Part shown: positions 1-5,304 of the stretch, in pieces
Layout: every line of letters begins with the position of its first letter
Position numbering within the stretch: the first letter of the stretch is position 1
Assembly (NCBI GenBank): GCA_002342805.1
Contig: DDQW01000055.1
Location: 1 to 8,948 of the forward strand
From: Clostridiales bacterium UBA2432
Lineage (GTDB): Bacteria > Bacillota > Clostridia > Lachnospirales > Vallitaleaceae
DNA: 8,948 nucleotides
Reading direction: 5' to 3'
Program-made: the position numbers and the translations under genes
The notes under the pieces: model-generated
What the model saw: only the letters and a program-made list of their open reading frames with translations
The model's database searches: none
What the model was told of the DNA's origin: nothing

Positions 1-1133
1 CCCTCTCTAACGTGAAAAGATAAGTCCTTTAGAACAGGCAAATCATCATCATAGGCAAAGGTTACATGTTCAAAGCGAACATCTCCTTGGATTGTCGGCA
101 ACCAACATGCATTCTCTTCATCCACTAAGTCCGGTTCAATATCTAAAATCTCAAATATACGCTCCGCTCCGGCAATATTGGTAATCAACTGATTATAAAA
201 ATTACTTAAGTTCATAATCGGATTCCAGAACATCGATATATATGAAATAAATGCTACAAGAAGTCCTACAGTGATTTCTCCTGTATCTAATAGACTCACG
301 CCTAAATAAAAAACTAGCACCGTTCCAATCCCCCAACTCATCTCAACCATGGGCCAAAACATGTCATTTAACTTCACTGCATGCATAAAGCCATGCTTGA
401 TATCTGCTAGGAGTATATGGAAGGTTTTGCTGGTCTGTTCTTCTGCCGTAAAACTTTGTACCACACGAATCCCTGAAAATGATTCATGGGTAAATGCATT
501 CATGTTGGCATTTTTCTTACGCATGTCCTGCCAGCGACGATGTGCTCTTACTTCAACAAACCACATACCTAAAATCAAAAAGGGAAGTAAAGTTAAAGCT
601 GTCAAAGCTAATCGTGCATGAAGAGCTAACATGATAATAAACACAACAATGACACTTGCAAAGTCTGGCAATAAGGTAATGACGCTGTTATTCAAAACAT
701 CCTTTAAGGAATCTACATCACCGATAACACGAGCCAGTATTTTTCCCACCGGCCGATGATCAAAAAAGTTAAAGGACAATTTTTGAATGTGCTCATAAAG
801 CTCTTGTCGAATTTCCATAAGGACTTTATTCGAAACGCGCCCCATGATTTGGGTTCTTTTTCGAATACAAAATGCCGCAATGAGATTAATAATGACTGCA
901 AGTGCAGCAATGTATAAAAGTCCTCTAAAGTTTTTGGCTACAATGTAATCATCAATGGAGATTTTTATTAGCAAGGGATTGACCGCTGTTACACCTAAGA
1001 TAATCAACATAAGCCCTAACACACTTAGAATCTCTTTTTTATATCCACGCATATATGAAAACAAGCGTTTTACTGTAACCACTTTTAATACGTGTTTTGT
1101 TTCTTCATCTTCTTTAAAATTATTAATTGGCAT
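1..1133 (-). CDS. ABC exporter half-transporter, second subunit of a heterodimer (BmrD/LmrD-like), 3' end cut by window edge
   Basis: This is the membrane part and the start of the ATPase domain of a type IV ABC exporter subunit. It should pair with the product of the gene just upstream to move drugs or lipids across the cytoplasmic membrane. I read 377 codons without a stop, starting MPINNFKEDE. About six membrane segments are visible, including residues 35-58, 72-90, 150-192 (two) and 262-305 (two). An ABC-membrane core FNFFDHRPVGKILARVIGDVD lies at 121-141. The nucleotide-binding domain starts near residue 350 with an A-loop tyrosine (FAY, Y361), and the window ends just before Walker A. 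The ATG lies inside the last codons of the upstream gene, an 11-base overlap, with AAGGAG at 1148-1143 and a 9-base spacer, so translation is probably coupled. Family members are about 580-680 residues. Whether this subunit carries the catalytic glutamate cannot be seen. The family call is firm; the substrate is unknown. Confidence 0.93.
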   Translation of the reverse strand, partial: MPINNFKEDEETKHVLKVVTVKRLFSYMRGYKKEILSVLGLMLIILGVTAVNPLLIKISIDDYIVAKNFRGLLYIAALAVIINLIAAFCIRKRTQIMGRVSNKVLMEIRQELYEHIQKLSFNFFDHRPVGKILARVIGDVDSLKDVLNNSVITLLPDFASVIVVFIIMLALHARLALTALTLLPFLILGMWFVEVRAHRRWQDMRKKNANMNAFTHESFSGIRVVQSFTAEEQTSKTFHILLADIKHGFMHAVKLNDMFWPMVEMSWGIGTVLVFYLGVSLLDTGEITVGLLVAFISYISMFWNPIMNLSNFYNQLITNIAGAERIFEILDIEPDLVDEENACWLPTIQGDVRFEHVTFAYDDDLPVLKDLSFHVRE

Positions 1134-2850
1134 AAGCCACCTCTCCTTCATATTGTTCCATAAAGGTGTCATGGTATCGCCCTTGCAACTTAAGTAGCTC
1201 ATGATGCGTTCCACGCTCAACAATTTTTCCTTCTTCAAGAACAAGTATTTCATCTGCTTCTTTAACCGCTGAAATCCGATGTGCCACAATGATTTTTGTA
1301 CGGTTTGTCAGCTGTTTTATCTCTTTTTGAATGCGTAATTCTGTTTCCATATCTAATGCTGAAGTACTATCGTCAAATACAAGTATTTCTGCATCTTTTG
1401 CCAAGGCCCGCGCAATGGATATTCGCTGCTTCTGACCGCCGGATAAGCCAATGCCACGTTCTCCGATAATAGTACTATAAGATTCATCCATGCGTTCTAT
1501 AAACTCATGGGCTTGGGCGCTTACCGATGATTTGGTCAAAATATCTTCTTGCCTTGTGTTTTTTGCCCCAAAAAGAATATTTTCCTCAATGGTATCGCTA
1601 AACAAAAATACTTCTTGCATCACCACCGAGATATGACTTCTTAGGTTTCTAAGTTCATAGTCTTTGACATTGACGCCATCAATAAGCACTTGACCTGAAC
1701 TTGTATCATAAAAACGTGTCAACAGATTAATAATTGAACTCTTCCCAGATCCTGTCGCTCCCATAATGGCTAATGTTGTATTCGGTTCAACGGAAAAACT
1801 AACGTCATCTAAAACTTTTCTACCGTTCAGATCAAGTCCAACATGTTTAAACTCGACGCGTCCTTTGATGTCTCCTTGTTTCAAGGCATTTGGATTATTT
1901 ACAATATCACTTTCACAGGCGAACACCGTATCAATCCGTTTCGACGAAGCAATCGCCTCAGCAATAACATTACTTAGCCATCCGATATTACGCATGGGCC
2001 ACATAACCATCTGCGTGTATCCTGAAAACATAACGAGGGTACCAATTGTTAATCTTTCACCGATAACCAAAGATCCTCCAAATGCAATCACGAGAACCGG
2101 CAAAATATTGCTGATAAACTCAATCCTTGGATAAAAAATACTCCAAATCTTGGCTTGTTTAAAATTCAGGTCATAATACCCTTGATTTTTCTTTAAAAAC
2201 TTATTGATTTCGTATTTTTCTCTTGCAAAAGCTTTCACTAGACGAACACCGGCAATATTTTCCTGCGCTGTCGAATTCATCTCTGCATTTTGTTCACTGA
2301 TACGTTCATATGTCTCCCCAATACTGCGTTCTAACTTTATTGCCAAATAGGCTAGTATGGGCAAGGTGATAAATGCAATAATCGATAAGCTAAGGCTAAT
2401 GCGGATCATCAATATGGTTGCAATCACCAAAGTTATAAATGATTCGAGGACTAACATAACCCCAAAACTTGTTGCATGCCAAATCTTATCTGCATCCTCT
2501 TTAATTCGTGTCATCAACTCACCGGTGTTTTTTGAATCAAAAAAGCTATAACTTAAGCTCTGTATATGGTCAAAAATCTCTTGACGTAGTGATGTAATCA
2601 TACGTACACTTCCAAAATCAAAAAACATTTCTTTTGCGTAGCCCATAAGTGCACGCCCGATAGTAATTGCAATTAGGAGCATACTTAAATGTTTAAAAGC
2701 CTCTTTGTCCCCAGCTACAATCACTTCATCGATAATTCGTCCTGTGATAATCGGATTAAACATATCCATAAAAATTCCAAATCCCATCGCAAGAACACCA
2801 AATCCATATATCCATTTGTTTTCTTTTAAATACTTTAATAATCGTTTCAT
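1123..2850 (-). CDS. ABC exporter half-transporter, first subunit of a heterodimer (BmrC/LmrC-like) with degenerate ATP site
   Basis: This is a complete 575-residue half-transporter: membrane domain at about 1-310 (helices near 13-34, 54-76, 128-149, 153-173, 246-264 and 268-288) followed by an ATPase domain. Walker A is GATGSGKS (364-371), the Q-loop is Q412, the signature is LSGGQ (469-473), Walker B is ILVFD with D493, and the H-loop is H524. The residue after Walker B, normally the catalytic glutamate, is aspartate (D494). The A-loop aromatic is replaced by leucine (L341). Loss of the glutamate in one subunit is the established hallmark of heterodimeric exporters such as LmrC/LmrD, BmrC/BmrD and TM287/288, so this is the degenerate-site partner and the next gene should supply the consensus site. 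The ATG is set by GGGAGG at 2863-2858, seven bases upstream. The gene follows a leader region with a short ORF and tandem terminators, suggesting attenuation control. Drug export is inferred from family and context, and the substrate is not shown. Confidence 0.95.
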   Translation of the reverse strand: MKRLLKYLKENKWIYGFGVLAMGFGIFMDMFNPIITGRIIDEVIVAGDKEAFKHLSMLLIAITIGRALMGYAKEMFFDFGSVRMITSLRQEIFDHIQSLSYSFFDSKNTGELMTRIKEDADKIWHATSFGVMLVLESFITLVIATILMIRISLSLSIIAFITLPILAYLAIKLERSIGETYERISEQNAEMNSTAQENIAGVRLVKAFAREKYEINKFLKKNQGYYDLNFKQAKIWSIFYPRIEFISNILPVLVIAFGGSLVIGERLTIGTLVMFSGYTQMVMWPMRNIGWLSNVIAEAIASSKRIDTVFACESDIVNNPNALKQGDIKGRVEFKHVGLDLNGRKVLDDVSFSVEPNTTLAIMGATGSGKSSIINLLTRFYDTSSGQVLIDGVNVKDYELRNLRSHISVVMQEVFLFSDTIEENILFGAKNTRQEDILTKSSVSAQAHEFIERMDESYSTIIGERGIGLSGGQKQRISIARALAKDAEILVFDDSTSALDMETELRIQKEIKQLTNRTKIIVAHRISAVKEADEILVLEEGKIVERGTHHELLKLQGRYHDTFMEQYEGEVAYAN

Positions 2851-2857
2851 CTCTCTA

Positions 2858-2863
2858 CCTCCC
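2858..2863 (-). promoter_or_regulatory. Ribosome binding site of the first ABC gene
   Basis: GGGAGG lies seven bases before the ATG at 2850 and fixes that start. The surrounding GAGGTAG (2861-2855) is perfectly complementary to CTACCTC inside the upstream leader ORF (3052-3046), so it could be masked in some leader RNA folds. That masking is an inference. Confidence 0.8.
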
Positions 2864-2904
2864 TTATGTCGTTTTCGCTCTTTCTCTATTGTAAAAAAAT
2901 GTAC

Positions 2905-2933
2905 AAAAAAGCCATGAGCATTTACCCATGGCT
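2905..2933 (-). terminator. Intrinsic terminator T2 (promoter-distal copy)
   Basis: On the minus strand AGCCATG (2933-2927) pairs with CATGGCT (2916-2910) as a 7-bp stem with a 10-base loop, followed directly by a run of T (2910-2905). It lies about 55 bases before the ABC gene start, so it must be read through or refolded for expression. Confidence 0.75.
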
Positions 2934-2944
2934 AAAAAAGCGTC

Positions 2945-2973
2945 AAAAAAGCCATGGACTTATACCCATGGCT
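2945..2973 (-). terminator. Intrinsic terminator T1 (promoter-proximal copy)
   Basis: On the minus strand AGCCATGG (2973-2966) pairs with CCATGGCT (2957-2950), a perfect 8-bp stem with an 8-base loop, followed by a T-run (2950-2945). It lies 54 bases after the leader ORF stop. It can serve both as an attenuator for the ABC operon and as the end of topB read-through transcripts. Confidence 0.8.
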
Positions 2974-3027
2974 CAATATACATTCTTATGCTTTCGTGCT
3001 TATGTTTTAATACACGTTATTACACAG

Positions 3028-3105
3028 CTACTTAGAATGACCGTTGAGGTAGGGTATCGATTTAATTAAATTATCAACTGTTGGATTCATCATTAACTTG
3101 TTCAT
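3028..3105 (-). CDS. Short leader ORF, 25-residue putative leader peptide of the ABC exporter operon
   Basis: The ORF runs from ATG at 3105 to TAG at 3030-3028 and encodes 25 residues beginning MNKLMMNPTV and ending NGHSK. I do not recognise the peptide. It has no signal sequence or membrane segment; it has prolines at positions 8 and 18 and an IPYLN stretch at 17-21. Its start has the best ribosome binding site in the window: AAGGAGG, eight bases upstream. A longer in-frame reading beginning at 3252 would overlap the end of topB and lacks such a site, so I choose the short one. It lies between a strong promoter and two terminators ahead of an ABC exporter pair, the arrangement of a regulatory leader ORF such as bmrB. 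Whether the peptide itself matters or only ribosome position is unknown. It could also be a small functional protein. Confidence 0.62.
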   Translation of the reverse strand: MNKLMMNPTVDNLIKSIPYLNGHSK

Positions 3106-3117
3106 TTGTCCTACCTC
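3046..3117 (-). other. Inverted repeat between the leader ribosome binding site and the leader ORF
   Basis: GAGGTAGG at 3117-3110, overlapping the leader ribosome binding site, is perfectly complementary over 8 bases to CCTACCTC at 3053-3046, which covers leader codons 18-20. In RNA this could fold back and mask the leader's own ribosome binding site. Translating ribosomes would keep it open. The complementarity is seen; the function is inferred. Confidence 0.45.
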
Positions 3118-3120
3118 CTT
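3114..3120 (-). promoter_or_regulatory. Strong ribosome binding site of the leader ORF
   Basis: AAGGAGG, eight bases before the ATG at 3105, is a full match to the Shine-Dalgarno consensus. It is the main evidence that this 25-codon ORF is translated. Confidence 0.8.
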
Positions 3121-3132
3121 TTCTAAATAGTA

Positions 3133-3143
3133 CACCTTAGGTG
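3133..3143. other. Small inverted repeat near the transcription start
   Basis: CACCTAAGGTG (minus strand) has perfect 5-bp arms around one base and lies roughly 17 to 27 bases after the predicted start of the leader RNA. It could be a small repressor operator or, as RNA, a 4-bp hairpin with a UAA loop. It is too short to be sure it is not chance. Confidence 0.3.
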
Positions 3144-3166
3144 CCTTGTTTGTTATTTCCTTATAT

Positions 3167-3195
3167 AGAATAGCATCATGTTTAATCCTTGTCAA
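3167..3195 (-). promoter_or_regulatory. Sigma-A-type promoter for the leader and ABC operon, overlapping the end of topB
   Basis: A perfect -35 box TTGACA (3195-3190) is followed by a 17-base spacer and a -10 box TATTCT (3172-3167), preceded by TGC as an extended -10. The -35 box is made of the last sense codons of topB and the spacer contains its TAA stop (3184-3182). Transcription should begin near 3160. It is the only convincing promoter I find between topB and the ABC genes. Confidence 0.72.
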
Positions 3196-5290
3196 TCTTT
3201 TTTTGTAAAATTTCTGCAAAAGGATTGTTAAATGGTTCTTGCTTTTGTTCATTTTTCTTGATAAAGCGTTGAACTTCCTTCTTTGACATGGCTTTACTGT
3301 TTTTTTCCTTACGCTGATTAAAGGCTGTTAACTTTTCCTTATAGCCACATCGACAAACAAAGGTCTCGTTTCCTTTTTCCCCAACAAGGTCCATTTTTTT
3401 ACGGCACTCGGGACATCTTGCATTGGTCGTTTTGGCCAGATTCTTCTTGTAGCCGCAATCCCGATCTGGACAAACTAATTTTTTCCCATATTTATTTTTA
3501 ATGACAAGTAATTTTTGTCCACACGTTGGGCAGCTTTCTGTTGACACATTTTCGTGTTTGAATTTTTTATCACTGTTTTTGATTTCACGAATGATTTGTT
3601 TCGTGAATGTATTGATTCCATCAAGAAAGACCTTTGCACTAAGTTGTCCTTTTGCTATTTTTTCCAGATCACGTTCCCATTTTCCTGTTAGATCTTTTGA
3701 GCGCATATCATCCGGAACCAAATCTAAAAGCTGTCGTCCTGTTTTTGTCGTACGCAAAAACTTGCCTTGATGGTCTACATAAAAATTACTGATGATCTTC
3801 TCGATAATATCACTTCGAGTAGCTACTGTTCCAAGTCCGGCACTTTCCATCTCATGCAGCAAGTCTCCTTCTGTTAAGTATGACGGAGCCTGCGTTTTGC
3901 CTTCATTGAGTTCAATACTATACTTGCTTATAGTCTGCCCTTCTTTTCGTTCAATCATTTGTCTATTTTTTTGTAAGGATACATTCTGTATTTTTTTCCA
4001 GCCAAGTTCTAACTCTGTCTGCGTTTTACCCACAAAGAGATCCTCACCGATTTTTAGTGTAAGCTCAAGTTCCATATATTCATAAGGCGGCATTAAAACA
4101 GCTAGAAACTTTTCAGCGACTAGATTGTATATCTTTGTCTCATGGTTATTAAATGCAATATAATTCGGACGTTCTTCTGTCGGAATAATGGCATGATGGT
4201 CGCCAACTTTTTGATCATTGACAAAGGAAGGATTTCCTTGAATAGACCCTCGCATAATTTCTTTGCAAGCCTCTTTATAACTTGTTTGCCTCAAGGCCAC
4301 AACCCGTTCTTCGAGTGTTCCTACGATGTCTTTGGTTAAAAACTTTGAGTCTGTTCGCGGATAGGTCAAGACTTTATGCTTTTCATAGAGACCTTGCATG
4401 GCGTTAAGCGTCTCTTTTGCAGACATATCATAGATGCGATTTGCATCCCGTTGGAGCAAGGTTAAGTCATAAAGTCCGCTGGCATAAGACTTTTTATGTT
4501 TCTTGTTTATACTGATGATCTTGGCTTCGTTTCCTTTACAGCGTTTTTGTACTTCTTCCGCTTCACTGCGATTAAAGATTCGACTTTGTTTTGTCTTAGG
4601 ATCAATCCGGCGACAATGAAAGCCATCGATTTCCACCTGAACTTCGTAAAAGCTACGGGGAACAAACGCTTTTATTTGCTCCTCTCGCTGAAAAACCAAG
4701 TCCAATGCAGGCGTTTGAACCCGACCAAGGGATAAGCTAGCATTGTGCTTCATGGATAAGGCACGGGTTCCGTTAAGGCCAACAATCCAATCGGCTTTTG
4801 CTCGAGTCTCAGCTGCTTGATATAGATTGTCATAACGGTGACCGTCAACGAGATTTTTAAAACCATCTTTAATAGCTTTGTCGGTCACCGAAGAAATCCA
4901 TAACCTCTTAATAGGCTTTTTAATATGGGCAAAATCAATCATCCAACGAGCCACAAGCTCACCTTCACGTCCTGCGTCGGTTGCAATAATAATCGTTTTT
5001 ACATCACTACGTTCCATCAATTTTTTTACTGTGTAATACTGCTTTTTTGTCTGATTAATCACTTCTAACTTAAATGGATTGGGTATGACCGGTAAGCGGT
5101 CCATGGTCCATTCTTCAAAGGGAATTCCGTATTTTTCCGGTGATGCCAGTGTTACCAAGTGGCCTAGGGCCCAGGTTACAATGTAGCTATCATTTTCAAA
5201 ATATTTGCCGCCTTTACTTTGGCAGCCCAAAACCCCGGCGATATTTCTACCTACCGAGGGTTTTTCTGCAAATACAAGTGCTTTACTCAT
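3182..5290 (-). CDS. topB: DNA topoisomerase III (type IA)
   Basis: This type IA topoisomerase breaks one DNA strand through a 5'-phosphotyrosine and passes the other strand, helping to resolve linked or recombining DNA. From the chosen start it has 702 residues, close to Bacillus TopB. The toprim domain carries E9 (AEKPS) and DAGREGE (D105, E109, E111); the active-site tyrosine is Y310 in LTYPRTDS. The C-terminus has two zinc-binding clusters, cysteines 587/590/607/612 and 626/629/646/648, then a charged tail. I choose the ATG at 5290 because family proteins start MSK..V.AEKPS and GGGATGG lies five bases upstream; an ATG at 5299 would add three residues. It starts 14 bases after the RND permease stop, so it probably shares that transcript. 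The last codons double as the -35 box of the downstream promoter, which constrains this end of the gene. The family assignment is secure. Confidence 0.96.
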   Translation of the reverse strand: MSKALVFAEKPSVGRNIAGVLGCQSKGGKYFENDSYIVTWALGHLVTLASPEKYGIPFEEWTMDRLPVIPNPFKLEVINQTKKQYYTVKKLMERSDVKTIIIATDAGREGELVARWMIDFAHIKKPIKRLWISSVTDKAIKDGFKNLVDGHRYDNLYQAAETRAKADWIVGLNGTRALSMKHNASLSLGRVQTPALDLVFQREEQIKAFVPRSFYEVQVEIDGFHCRRIDPKTKQSRIFNRSEAEEVQKRCKGNEAKIISINKKHKKSYASGLYDLTLLQRDANRIYDMSAKETLNAMQGLYEKHKVLTYPRTDSKFLTKDIVGTLEERVVALRQTSYKEACKEIMRGSIQGNPSFVNDQKVGDHHAIIPTEERPNYIAFNNHETKIYNLVAEKFLAVLMPPYEYMELELTLKIGEDLFVGKTQTELELGWKKIQNVSLQKNRQMIERKEGQTISKYSIELNEGKTQAPSYLTEGDLLHEMESAGLGTVATRSDIIEKIISNFYVDHQGKFLRTTKTGRQLLDLVPDDMRSKDLTGKWERDLEKIAKGQLSAKVFLDGINTFTKQIIREIKNSDKKFKHENVSTESCPTCGQKLLVIKNKYGKKLVCPDRDCGYKKNLAKTTNARCPECRKKMDLVGEKGNETFVCRCGYKEKLTAFNQRKEKNSKAMSKKEVQRFIKKNEQKQEPFNNPFAEILQKKIDKD

Positions 5291-5304
5291 TATTTCCATC
5301 CCAA

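Larger units (their letters stand above)
2904..2973 (-). repeat. Tandem duplication of a 30-bp terminator unit, 40-bp period
   Basis: Units at 2973-2944 and 2933-2904 match at 26 of 30 positions. Each reads AGCCATGGGTA, a variable centre, then CATGGCTTTTTTG. All four differences fall at unit positions 12, 14, 16 and 17, in or next to the loop, so the stem arms and T-run are kept. This looks like a duplicated functional terminator rather than a random repeat. Confidence 0.85.
2851..3160 (-). promoter_or_regulatory. About 310-nt leader RNA of the ABC exporter operon (putative translation-responsive attenuator)
   Basis: This stretch holds no large gene. In transcript order it contains a short inverted repeat (3143-3133), a strong ribosome binding site (3120-3114), a 25-codon ORF (3105-3028), a 54-base AT-rich spacer with a direct repeat CATAAG (3004-2999 and 2990-2985), two tandem intrinsic terminators (2973-2945 and 2933-2905), and the ABC gene's ribosome binding site. 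The order promoter, translated leader ORF, terminator, exporter pair is that of ribosome-mediated attenuation as known for bmrB-bmrCD in Bacillus subtilis. The elements are seen in the sequence; the mechanism is inferred. An alternative reading is that the hairpins simply end topB transcripts and the ORF is incidental. Confidence 0.65.

Noticed and set aside
1123..1133. Overlap of the two ABC genes as a possible frameshift in one gene.
   Set aside because: Both ORFs are full exporter subunits with their own starts, and the second has a good ribosome binding site; overlap is normal translational coupling.
2889..2906. TTGTA/TACAA inverted repeat with a T-rich loop after terminator T2.
   Set aside because: A 5-bp AT-rich stem with no following T-run is too weak to count as a third terminator.
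2941..2946. TTGACG between the two terminators as a -35 box for the ABC gene.
   Set aside because: No -10-like sequence lies 16 to 18 bases downstream; that position falls inside terminator T2.
3008..3022. TAATA/TATTA hairpin just after the leader ORF stop.
   Set aside because: Only five A-T pairs in an AT-rich spacer; likely chance.
3028..3252. A 74-codon minus-strand ORF ending with the leader peptide.
   Set aside because: Its first part overlaps the end of topB in another frame and has no good ribosome binding site; the internal ATG at 3105 has an ideal one, so only the last 25 codons are accepted.
4959..4985. DAGREGE in topB instead of the DxDREGE form of topoisomerase I as a possible active-site defect.
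   Set aside because: To my knowledge this form is normal for Bacillus-type topoisomerase III; the catalytic acidic residues and tyrosine are all present.
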